Assembly (NCBI GenBank): GCA_025617745.1
Contig: CM046861.1
Location: forward strand, 16,279,563-16,343,562
Direction of reading: 5' to 3'
DNA length: 64,000 nt
DNA from: Heliocidaris erythrogramma
Taxonomy: Eukaryota > Echinodermata > Echinoidea > Camarodonta > Echinometridae
Position 1 is the stretch's first letter; the number at the start of each line of letters is the position of its first letter. The position numbers and the translations under genes were made by a program. Positions 39,808-50,962 of the stretch are shown here, piece by piece. The notes beneath the pieces are model-generated. The model saw only the letters and a list, made by a program, of their open reading frames with translations, was not told the origin of the DNA and did not search any database.

Positions 39808-41629
39808 CCATGTCAATAAGTTTCGCCTACTTTATTGTTGCATCCGTATACTTGAAGGTCACCTGAATGACAAGCCACTAGCAACGCGTGCTGGGAAAAT
39901 ATATCGACGAGAGCACGCACGCCCACAGATCTGATGATTGAGTGATCGTGTACAAACACAAGAGATTCTAATTTTCAGGGAATCAAATATCGATGAATGA
40001 TTTTTTTTTCATAAATTTTCAGTTGAATAATTAATACTAGTACGAATATATTAAAATTACACATATGTAATATATATACGGAGACCAACAATTTTTTTTT
40101 TTGGCAATTCATTATTCATCATTTGAAAATATTTAAGTAACATACTAATTGGCGTAAAAAAGTACTCTACTTTCTGGGCTTTTCCGCTCATGATGCAAGG
40201 TAATCTATTCGTGAAATCGGACAGAATTCCACGCAGTCAATCTTAGGCCAGAATAGTTAGGTCAAAGCTAGAACTTTTATTTTAAGAAACCATTTAACTG
40301 GTTAATTTTCGCCATTAGAAACAATTCTAACCAGTCACCAAAGAAACCCTTGTCAATATGCATGTACGTACTTCCCATACATGCATTCAAACCCCCGTTT
40401 GACAGAAATTGCCAACTTGTAGGGCAAAATTTGAGAAAGGGAGATCTCTTTCCCAAACATGTTATTCACCACTGTAGATCCCTTCCAGGTCAGTCTCAGG
40501 GTCAAGCCAGGGTTTAATGACAACTTCAGCTATGATGTTACGTAAGAGCATGACACAAATCTGTGCCTGAGACAGGTTATTCTGGGTGAACCCAATTTCT
40601 TGAATCTTCTAGTTTTTAGAATGTTTTCTAATAAATACTTTATTCATAAATTTAATGTCCCCCATTTGAAATTTCGAATGAAAAACATCGACCATGAAGT
40701 AAGGAAAATACAGAAATAAAAACGAGAGCATATATTTTCAATCTGACAGAGAGGAATATCTAGAATTTACAGAGAGAGAGAGAGAGAGAGAGAAATGGAG
40801 AAAGATCGGAGATATCGAGAGAAACTGAGAGAGATGGAAAGATAGAGGGAGAGAAAGAAATAAATAGGGAGCGAGAGGGAGAGAGACATTAATAGAGATG
40901 CATAGAGGGAGATAGAGGAAGAGAAAAAGAGAGAAAGTGTGTGGTGATGATAGGCAGAGGGTCAATTAACTGTGGTTTATAGCCTGCTCAAGGGCTTAAC
41001 TATTTTGATTCTTTCCCTGCCTTACCAAAACTGGGGTATATAGAAGTCCCAAACGGAGGATTTTCGTCATGGAAACCTGTGTAAATATGGTGTTTCGGCT
41101 TGTGTTCAATATCAATAAACAGGTCGTTTTCAAACAAAATTGGCCAGAATTCTACAAAACAAGCCGTCATATTTTCATGCACAGCAGAGCCTTTGGGTTT
41201 TCTAGATATATTTTCCTTTTAACAGAATTAAACCAGTCTAAACTAAAAAAAAAAGTGGTTTTAAAAGTTGAGATTTATGGATTTTCGTGGTTTATGGTTT
41301 TATGGTGGGGTGATGCGCGCGCGCGGAAAGTTGGACTCGCCGCAATGTAACACACTTTTTGGTATTGCGGAAGCGTACGCCTAAATTTCAATAGGGGTAA
41401 AAAATCCCCTTAATTTCCGCAGCACCCCTTAAATATGTGTAACACAGCCCCAAAATGCATGAAAATAGCATCAAAATATGCTGACCTTTTTTATTTTTGC
41501 TTTTTAAAATGCTGAGAATCTTTGTTTTTTCTTTCTTTTCAAATTGCTGAAAAACTTTTTTTTTGCGATTCAAAAAATCATGAGGACCTTATTTCCCCTT
41601 ACTTTTTTATGCTTCCGCTGCCAATGCAT
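39808..41629. other. Intergenic, no gene seen
   Basis: It contains a (GA)n tract at 40,770-40,795 with continuing GAGA-rich sequence to about 40,940, and a short (GC)n run at about 41,314-41,324. No coding sequence was recognised. Confidence 0.6.
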
Positions 41630-41845
41630 TTTAGCCATTTTGTGTATTGGAACAAATTGACTAGTCATCCAAAATGCCGTCAATTTTAAGTCCCCATATA
41701 TAGTGATTGCCACTTTTTACATCTTTAAAAATATTCTTAACTTTCTTATCGTTTGTCCATTTTTTCAAACTTTCACCTTTCTGCTTGTGTAATTTTTTTT
41801 TCCTCGAAAAACAACTTTCCATTTGGGTTTGATTCCCCTTCATAG
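41630..41845. mobile_element. Degenerate copy of the 18,917-19,505 element family
   Basis: TTTTGTGTATTGGAACAAAT, CCCCATATATAGTGATTGCC, CTTATCGTTTGTCCATTTTT and CAAACTTTCACCTTTCTGCT follow the same order as at 19,280-19,460. It ends GGGTTTGATTCCCCTTCA. The left end is lost. Confidence 0.65.
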
Positions 41846-42520
41846 AGGCAAGACAGAAACTCAGTTTGTCAGCATTACGCCCATAATAACGATTTAACAG
41901 ATCTAATCGCTTCCCTTATATTACACAATGTCACTCCCTCTCACAATATCTTACTTTCACATGGTCTCTTTTCATATCTTCTCTCTTCCCAGCATCATCC
42001 TTGTTCACACACCCTTCCTCATCCATACCCGTACGAGCTGGGGGGGGGGGGCTGGGTGCTGCAGCCCCCTAGCATTCGTCAAGCACTAATATTCGGGAAA
42101 AACTCATTTAATATTCGGGCAAATCTCACATGATTTTCGGGCAATGTATTTTGAATTATCTTTTTATTTTTGACTGCCCGAATATTCAAAGGTTTAGTCG
42201 TATTTTCAGTGTTCAAAAATTGATTGCCATGGTTCCTTTTTTTTTCTTGCTTGTCGGAAAATTTTTAAGCCAAAATGAGCATTACAACATTGTGTGCGAT
42301 TCGGGCAAAAGCCTTCAGCCCCCTAAAAATTGAGCACGTATGCCCATGCCCTCATCCATTGCTCAAATACACTTATTATACAAAAGCGCCCGTACACCTC
42401 ATAATATTTCTTAGAAAGCTTTGTGTAGACAAAGATACATGGTATAGGTATTTGAAGTAAACAGTTCTTTATATAGTCATCAACGTTACTGAAACAAAAT
42501 CAACTGTGGGTAGCAAATTC
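41846..42520. other. Intergenic, with two ATATTCGGGCAA-type repeats
   Basis: A poly-G run at 42,041-42,050, then TATTCGGGAAAAACTC, TATTCGGGCAAATCTC and TTTTCGGGCAATG in tandem. No gene was seen. Confidence 0.5.
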
Positions 42521-42845
42521 ATAATAATAACAATAATTAGACAATTTATATAGCGCAGTCACTATATATACATACTCTACTGCGCTGTGATGTGACAGAG
42601 CCCCCACACCTTGATGCTACAAAAAACTGAAATGAAATACAATAAACTAATCAAACGCTTCTAAAACAAGTGTGTCTTTAACAAGCCTTTGAAGATAGGA
42701 ACAGATGTAGCTTTCCTTATTTCCTCTAGTAATTTATTCCAAAGTGTTGTAGCAGCACAACTAAAGGCACAATCTTCAAGTGTTAATTTTGTTTTAAGAT
42801 GAGGTTGTTGTAGAAGCAGTTTATCACGTGTACTTCGAAGATTAT
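42521..42845 (-). pseudogene. 3' end of a CR1/L2-type non-LTR retrotransposon
   Basis: The minus strand from about 42,843 to the stop at 42,661 reads RSTRDKLLLQQPHLKTKLTL, EDCAFSCAATTLWNKLLEEI and RKATSVPIFKGLLKTHLF, the classic C-terminal end (AFS.AA..LWN.L...IR...S...FK..LKTHLF) of this class. The tail includes GCGCAGTAGAG and TATAGCGC-like motifs and ends in a TTATTATTAT repeat. Only about 60 codons remain. Confidence 0.85.
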
Positions 42846-43805
42846 GAGAATGATGGTGTGACTTGACTTGAGGATTGATGAATTCGTTATTTCATTGTTT
42901 ACTGCAGATTGACAGTTTATAATTTAATAGTATTCTCACTCCAATCAGATGAACACTTCTGCGTAATGCAAAAAATATCAATATTATTATATTATTACTC
43001 TAATTCCAGCCTTAAGGGAAATTATTATGTCTTCTCCCATTGTTCAATTCGTCACGGGATCATCGAAGACTAATAAATAACAGAGTCTAGAAAGGCCGCT
43101 TGGAACTGGATAGTCAGGCAGGCTCACTACCTTATATTATTCAATCTGACAAGAAAGAAACCAAAGAGGATCATAAACATAGGTCCATTGTTTTGACACA
43201 AATTAATTATCAGTTATCATAATATGCGAAAAATCGTTCTTTTCTTCTACTATAATCCACATATGTATAGAGTGAATGATATTAACAAATATCTAAGTCT
43301 TTCTTCTATTGAAGAACGGACAGTTTATAATTAATTGAGTCCATGTTTCTTTAATATGTCTTAAAAGAAGACTAGAACCTAATCATTTTTTTTTTAAATA
43401 TATCAAACTTATCCATGCCAAAATTAAATGTAAACAAACATTAGTCAATCATGAGACCCACGCCCATATATTAACGATTCTTTCATCAAAATTAAGCTCC
43501 TAAATCCAACTTTCGTTCACTTCATAAACACACTTTTCCTATAACTCTATCTAAGTGTCTATAAACATCTCTAATAATATTTTAAAACTCCACACACTTC
43601 AACTTCATAATTGTGAATTAAAAGGATGTCCACCGACATGTTCTCAAAGAAATCACGTTTTAACAAGTATCAATTTAACAAGTAACAAGTTTTTTTTTAA
43701 ACTTTATTATTATTTATCAGTACATGTACTTTATCAATATCTCTACAGGAGGTAAACAGGAAGTCCATCGTCTACAAATTTCACAATTCTTCTAAAGTAT
43801 GACTG
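42846..43805. other. Intergenic, AT-rich, no gene seen
   Basis: No repeat or gene was recognised by eye. Confidence 0.5.
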
Positions 43806-44570
43806 TTAAAGGGAAAGTCCACCGGCACGATAAAACCACTTTCGAAATATAAACTCAATGGCAATTTCAAAGGTCTACTGTCATGATTGTAATGTCCTGA
43901 GAAACAAGGTTCGGATTACGTATAATACACCATTGAAATGTTCGCCCATTTCTAAAGGTGATTATAGACAGGGCTATTGAAATTGCCTTCAGTTAATTTT
44001 TTTAAAGTAATTTTTTATCGTGTTACCCATGTATTCAGTTCATTTGAATAAAAACAAAAATATAAGGGGAACAGATTCCTAAATGTTTGAGGAAAATCCG
44101 ATGAGAAATAAGACATTTTTGAATTTTTGAAGTTGTACATGTAATTAATCAAGTAGAAATTGTCAACTCGATGACGGATCTTGCGATCTCCTCTTCCATG
44201 CATTAGGTCTCTACAGAAACTCATAATTTTTCATTTTCTTAGTTGTTGGTGAAGGAATACATGATTTTGTTTTATACAGGTTTTGTGTAAAAACATGAGC
44301 AATGGCTTTATTTAGGTTGCATGTACATGTATGATTAAATATCTATTCAGACACAAATTATGATTTTCTCAGTACTGGCTAAATGGGAGAGGAGCTCGCA
44401 ATATACGTCACGGAGTTACCAATTCCACATGTTTGATTGATTACAACTTCCAAAAATCATAATTTTCTTATTTCTCATCGGATTTTGCTAAAAACTTTCA
44501 TTAATCTATAGTTCTTTAATATCTCCTTCCTTTAAAACCAACCCATTTCCCAGGTGGACTTCCCCTTTAA
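43806..44570. mobile_element. 765-bp element with TTAAAGGG(A/G)AAGTCCACC termini
   Basis: TTAAAGGGAAAGTCCACCGG at the left pairs with CAGGTGGACTTCCCCTTTAA at the right. Subterminal pairs include AATAAGACATTTTTGAATTT against AAAAATCATAATTTTCTTAT. The right ~370 bp is repeated, inverted, at 58,733-59,120. Non-coding. Confidence 0.75.
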
Positions 44571-44930
44571 AACTTCCAAGTAAGGTCATGAGGCAAGACT
44601 CACTCCCCAATAAAAATGTATGGTTTAGGCCTGGGTCATTTGGTCAAGGACTCAAGGTTGACCGACTCCCAGCTAGTATTGTGTTACCCCATATAAAATC
44701 AATGCATGGGTTCACTCCACACAGAGATGCAGAGAGAACATCATAAGTGTACTCACCATGCATTATAGCATGATTAGAACAATTCTCTGATAACTCCTTA
44801 CTTGATCAGACTTTGTCTATACAATACTGATCGTTTACTATTGTTGTTGTATCATTACGTATGTATCATGTGAATAAAAGAATGCTACAATTCCTACAAT
44901 CATCCATCTGCAATTGAATTTTTATCAAGC
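44195..44930 (+). repeat. Inverted ~0.7-kb duplicate, left copy
   Basis: Sequence from CTCCTCTTCCATGCATTAGG through CTTGATCAGACTTTGTCTAT to ATCTGCAATTGAATTTTTAT is the inverse complement of 58,385-59,120 at high identity. The match passes beyond the 765-bp element's terminus for about 350 bp. The duplicated unit is therefore larger than that element. Confidence 0.88.
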
Positions 44931-45574
44931 GTTTGATCCTATATATAAAAATCATCTGTTTACGATGTGATCTACTTTTCTCGACCCTGGAGATGTGCAT
45001 TCCTCATAACATGTCCCCCTGAATTAGGGAAAAATCTACACCATCGCTTCCGACGGCTATGTTTGCGATGAAGCTTTATAGCGACTGAGAGATAAACGAA
45101 GGTTCATAACATGATGCAATTTTTTCTTTAACATCGGAAGACGAATTGTTTTTAGAATCATTTTGGAAGATACAGCAACAAAATGATGTATCAAATAAAT
45201 TGTGTATCAAATGAAAACCAGTTAGTTCAAAAATCTTAAACGACCCATGCTACGGCTATCCATGTTGTCCATCCATGAGTAACCTAAAACGAAAACAAGC
45301 TAGTTGTGCCAGCTCTGTTAAAAGGCAGATTTTTTATATCTTTCGCCAAAAACAGTATGCAGTAACCCCCCCCCCCCCCCCCCTCATTGTGTACGTTTTC
45401 GGCATTGTGACCTCTTTGTTACAACACCCTGGATCCGCCCCTGACCCAGTCTCTGTCTATTTCATATCCTCTGAACATATTGAACAAATTTTACTGGAAA
45501 ATCCAAATCGTTTCCAGATTACAGTATGTATGCTGGCGACTAAACAACTTCTTTACCACGAGCTGTCCTGAGAA

Positions 45575-46640
45575 TACAACCCCGGTCTGGTGTCAATTTT
45601 TAAACTTCACCACACTCAAATTCACATTAAATTATTAATTATATTGTACAATATATTTCTACTTATCTAGAGACCTAAAAAAGTTCAAAGAAGTATGTGA
45701 ATTAAATGAAAAAGAAAAATATACAACTTGTTGTAAAAGCTGTCATATCATATTGCTGTTACTTCTAATGTACAATAATACCTACCAAAGTTTTAAGAAG
45801 CATGTGAATCAAATTAAAATGAACAATACAACGTATTCTAAAAGCTGTCATACATGCACTGTAGATCAGCTATAGTTACAACAATGGTGGTTATACGGAT
45901 AAGCCTGAGCGGGGCCGCCCAGATATTGGTGTATTGTGTCGATTTTTAAACTTTACCAAACTCAAATTCACATTCAATGGCTGTTACTTGTATTGTACAA
46001 TATAATTCTACCTACAACAGTTCTAAGAAGCGTGTGAATTAAATAAAAATGAAAAATATGCAACTTAATCTAAAAGCTGTCATATTCACTGTAGACTAAC
46101 TAGCCACAGCAATGTACGGATAAGCCTGAGTGGGACCGCCCAGAGACTAGGGGAGAATACAACCCAGATAGTGTGTCGATTTTTAAACTTTACCAAACTC
46201 AAATTCACATTAAATGGCTGTTAATTGTATTTTACAATATAATTCTACCTACAACAGTTCTAAGAAGCGTGTGAATTAAATAAAAATGAAAAATATGCAA
46301 CTTAATCTAAAAGCTGTCATATTCACTGTAGACTAACTAGCCACAGCAATGTACGGATAAGCCTGAGTGGGACCGCCAGAGACTAGGGGAGAATACAACC
46401 CAGATATTGTGTCGATTTTTAAACTTTACCAAACTCAAATTCACATCCAATGGCTGTTAATTGTATTGTACAATATAATTCTACCTACAACAGTTCTAAG
46501 AAGCGTGTGAATTAAATAAAAATGAAAAATATGCAACTTAATCTAAAAGCTGTCATATTCACTGTAGACCAACTATAGCCACAGCAATGTTGGTTGTACG
46601 GATAAGCCTGAGCGGGGCCGCCCAGAGATTAGGGGAGAAT
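45575..46640. repeat. Second tandem array, block 1 (237-bp monomer)
   Basis: Units carry GTCGATTTTTAAACTTTACC, TGTACAATATAATTCTACCT, TCTAAGAAGCGTGTGAATTA and GATAAGCCTGAG(C/T)GGG(G/A)CCGCC. The first unit or two are clearly diverged (GGTGTCAATTTTTAAACTTC, TTTTAAGAAGCATGTGAATC), as expected at an array edge. The last is followed by unique segment 1. Confidence 0.95.
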
Positions 46641-48415
46641 ACAACCCAGATATAGTATCGGTCTTAACTGCCACAGGTCTGTTTTAACTTACTGCTTTTC
46701 GTTTGAAATTTCCTTTATTTTCCAAGGATATTATGTAATTCATTTTTACCATCGTGAAAATGATATCTGTAGAATCGTTATAGGAATGCTGCAATAAAAT
46801 GACAAATCAAAAGAGTTTATCCATAATTGCCACGAAAATGAGTTCGTTTAAAGATGTGCTATGAAGTATATCCTACCATCCTGATGCGTCTACTAACTTT
46901 ATTTTTAATTGAAAACCCAAAATGCTATCGAGGTGAAATTTCTGGACCTCAGTCCTTATCTGTATAAAGTATCACTATATAATTTCAGTGATTTTACACC
47001 TTGTTCTTATATTTTAAAAAAAATGAATGATATTGTTTCTTGTTACGCCCTCTATGATTGGTTTACTTGTTATAATGTGCATTGTTTTGTCAAAGTGACA
47101 TATTTTTTCTTTCAAAAATGCTTTTAATATTCAGCGTGGTCTTACCTATTCCATTTAATTCCATTTATTTGTACATGGGCAATTCCAGGGTGATGACCGA
47201 GCACCATCATTTAGTTTGTGATGTGTTTCAACTTAATTGTATCTTATTTTTAAAAAAGATGACTATTGTGTGCAGTTTCTTGTGTTGCATGGTCATGAAA
47301 ACCTCCTGATTGATTGTCACAAAATCGCATTTAAGTAAGTGTTAGAAGTAAAATACCCGACCAAAGAGCAAGTCTGAAAATCTCAAGTCACTGATCAAAC
47401 TAACAAAAATACAGACGGAACAAGTTCTATTTCAGCTCTGACCTAAAATCTATAAATTTTACATACTGTCTTGTGTCTTTTATTATAATAAGAATTTACC
47501 CTTATTAAAAAAATACCATGGTAATACTACGTATTTCATGGTATTACCGCCATAATACCACGAAAACATGGTAAATCCGTGGTATACATCGTATTGCCAC
47601 AGTATTACTAAGAAAAACATTGTATATTCATAGTATTTGCATCGTGTACCATGAAAAGCATGGTACCTTCATAGTATTTTCATCTTGACAATGGGTAACG
47701 CGGTAAATTCATGGTACTTTCACAGTAATACCGTCCCAATTTACCGCGGTATTACCATGGTATTATACCATGGTACTTTTTTTGTAAGGGTAGAGTTTAT
47801 TACAAAAAATATATATATTATACAATTTCTCAATTTAAAATAGGTTTTAGCATGTGGTTCAAAGTAGTTCTCGGTGTAATTGGAGGTCAACATTTATAAA
47901 CGATGAAAATATCAATACCCCTGTATTAAACTATACAACAGCGAAAATGATGAAGTTCAACGTTGTTCTTTTATATATACAAATAGCTACAATCTAGGTC
48001 CAACATGCGTGGAATTAACTGCACTATTTAATTCATAGGGTTCCATAATTAAGAAAACGTCTTTTTCTTTGGTTTAAACAAAATGGAAGATAAAATTTTG
48101 TCCGAAGCAGACCTATCATACATTGATGCCCGAAGCCATGCATATTTCAAAGGCAATGAACCATAATCGCAATGGCAAGATTCGAATCAGTCTATTTTCA
48201 GACTGATAAAACATCAAGTTGCACAAAGTTCAGATCCAGATTTGCATTTGACAGATACACCTCCCACTTGCCCGACTATCAGGTGACGATTGCGTGAACA
48301 TGATATTTCGGCTGCCCTTATATATACTGGTAATTTCAAAATTCTTAGAGTGATATGCAGCCCAATCCACCCCTGCTCCGCCCTGAATTGCAAGCCTATA
48401 TGAATATCATTCAGC
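46641..48415. mobile_element. Unique segment 1 between tandem arrays
   Basis: From TAGTATCGGTCTTAACTGCC to GAATATCATTCAGCAATGG, about 1.77 kb. It is nearly identical to segment 2 (offset 2,547 bp) and similar to segment 3. Short frames of 72-75 residues recur only because the segment is duplicated. They have no recognised domain and are not conserved in the third copy. It contains a 292-bp MITE (47,499-47,790). Confidence 0.85.
47499..47790. mobile_element. 292-bp MITE with TA duplication, CCCTTA..AAA.TACCATGG ends
   Basis: TA (47497-47498 and 47791-47792) flanks CCCTTATTAAAAAAATACCA and its inverse TGGTACTTTTTTTGTAAGGG. The inner part is built of short TACCATGGTA and GTATTACC palindromic units. 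Segment 3 has the uninterrupted empty site GAATTTAGAGTTTATTA (about 54,487), confirming insertion. This indicates a Tc1/mariner-type TA target. Confidence 0.92.
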
Positions 48416-49190
48416 AATGGTGGTTATACGTATAAGCCTGAGCGGGGCCGCCCAGAGATTAGGGGAGAATACAACCCAGATATTGTGTCGATTTTTAAAC
48501 TTTACCAAACTCAAATTCACATCCAATGGCTGTTAATTGTATTGTACAATATAATTCTACCTACAACAGTTCTAAGAAGCGTGTGAATTAAATAAAAATG
48601 AAAAATATGCAACTTAATCTAAAAGCTGTCATATTCACTGTAGACCAACTAGCCGCAGCAATGTGCGGATAAGCCTGAGTGGGACCGCCCAGAGACTAGG
48701 GGAGAATACAACCCAGATATTGTGTCGATTTTTAAACTTTACCAAACTCAAATTCACATTCAATGGCTGTTACTTGTATTGTACAATATAATTCTACCTA
48801 CAACAGTTCTAAGAAGCGTGTGAATTAAATAAAAATGAAAAATATGCAACTTAATCTGAAAGCTGTCATATTCACTGTAGACTAACTAGCCACAGCAATG
48901 TACGGATAAGCCTGAGTGGGACCGCCAGAGACTAGGGGAGAATACAACCCAGATATTGTGTCGATTTTTAAACTTTACCAAACTCAAATTCACATCCAAT
49001 GGCTGTTAATTGTATTGTACAATATAATTCTACCTACAACAGTTCTAAGAAGCGTGTGAATTAAATAAAAATGAAAAATATGCAACTTAATCTAAAAGCT
49101 GTCATATTCACTGTAGACCAACTATAGCCACAGCAATGTTGGTTGTACGGATAAGCCTGAGCGGGGCCGCCCAGAGATTAGGGGAGAATA
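48416..49190. repeat. Second tandem array, block 2 (237-bp monomer)
   Basis: About three and a quarter monomers, the same family as block 1. Together with segment 1 it makes the 2,547-bp duplicated unit. Confidence 0.95.
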
Positions 49191-50962
49191 CAACCCAGAT
49201 ATAGTATCGGTCTTAACTGCCACAGGTCTGTTTTAACTTACTGCTTTTCGTTTGAAATTTCCTTTATTTTCCAAGGATATTATGTAATTCATTTTTACCA
49301 TCGTGAAAATGATATCTGTAGAATCGTTATAGGAATGCTGCAATAAAATGACAAATCAAAAGAGTTTATCCATAATTGCCACGAAAATGAGTTCGTTTAA
49401 AGATGTGCTATGAAGTATCCTACCATCCTGATGCGTCTACTAACTTTATTTTTAATTGAAAACCCAAAATGCTATCGAGGTGAAATTTCTGGACCTCAGT
49501 CCTTATCTGTATAAAGTATCACTATATAATTTCAGTGATTTTACACCTTGTTCTTATATTTTAAAAAAAATGAATGATATTGTTTCTTGTTACGCCCTCT
49601 ATGATTGGTTTACTTGTTATAATGTGCATTGTTTTGTCAAAGTGACATATTTTTTCTTTCAAAAATGCTTTTAATATTCAGCGTGGTCTTACCTATTCCA
49701 TTTAATTCCATTTATTTGTACATGGGCAATTCCAGGGTGATGACCGAGCACCATCATTTAGTTTGTGATGTGTTTCAACTTAATTGTATCTTATTTTTAA
49801 AAAAGATGACTATTGTGTGCAGTTTCTTGTGTTGCATGGTCATGAAAACCTCCTGATTGATTGTCACAAAATCGCATTTAAGTAAGTGTTAGAAGTAAAA
49901 TACCCGACCAAAGAGCAAGTCTGAAAATCTCAAGTCACTGATCAAACTAACAAAAATACAGACGGAACAAGTTCTATTTCAGCTCTGACCTAAAATCTAT
50001 AAATTTTACATACTGTCTTGTGTCTTTTATTATAATAAGAATTTACCCTTATTAAAAAAATACCATGGTAATACTACGTATTTCATGGTATTACCGCCAT
50101 AATACCACGAAAACATGGTAAATCCGTGGTATACATCGTATTGCCACAGTATTACTAAGAAAAACATTGTATATTCATAGTATTTGCATCGTGTACCATG
50201 AAAAGCATGGTACCTTCATAGTATTTTCATCTTGACAATGGGTAACGCGGTAAATTCATGGTACTTTCACAGTAATACCGTCCCAATTTACCGCGGTATT
50301 ACCATGGTATTATACCATGGTACTTTATTTGTAAGGGTAGAGTTTATTACAAAAAATATATATATTATACAATTTCTCAATTTAAAATAGGTTTTAGCAT
50401 GTGGTTCAAAGTAGTTCTCGGTGTAATTGGAGGTCAACATTTATAAACGATGAAAATATCAATACCCCTGTATTAAACTATACAACAGCGAAAATGATGA
50501 AGTTCAACGTTGTTCTTTTATATATACAAATAGCTACAATCTAGGTCCAACATGCGTGGAATTAACTGCACTATTTAATTCATAGGGTTCCATAATTAAG
50601 AAAACGTCTTTTTCTTTGGTTTAAACAAAATGGAAGATAAAATTTTGTCCGAAGCAGACCTATCATACATTGATGCCCGAAGCCATGCATATTTCAAAGG
50701 CAATGAACCATAATCGCAATGGCAAGATTCGAATCAGTCTATTTTCAGACTGATAAAACATCAAGTTGCACAAAGTTCAGATCCAGATTTGCATTTGACA
50801 GATACACCTCCCACTTGCCCGACTATCAGGTGACGATTGCGTGAACATGATATTTCGGCTGCCCTTATATATACTGGTAATTTCAAAATTCTTAGAGTGA
50901 TATGCAGCCCAATCCACCCCTGCTCCGCCCTGAATTGCAAGCCTATATGAATATCATTCAGC
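49191..50962. mobile_element. Unique segment 2 between tandem arrays
   Basis: This is a near-identical copy of segment 1. Differences include AGTATCCTACC against AGTATATCCTACC and CTTTATTTG against CTTTTTTTG. It carries the same 292-bp MITE at 50,046-50,337. Confidence 0.9.
50046..50337. mobile_element. 292-bp TA MITE, second copy
   Basis: It has the same insertion point and termini as 47,499-47,790, so it was carried along by the 2,547-bp duplication rather than inserted independently. Confidence 0.92.

Noticed and set aside
46909-47309. Small proteins (72-75 residues) in the unique segments
   Set aside because: They have no domain or signal. The second frame is disrupted in segment 3 and they lie in non-coding mobile DNA; identity between copies 1 and 2 reflects recent duplication.
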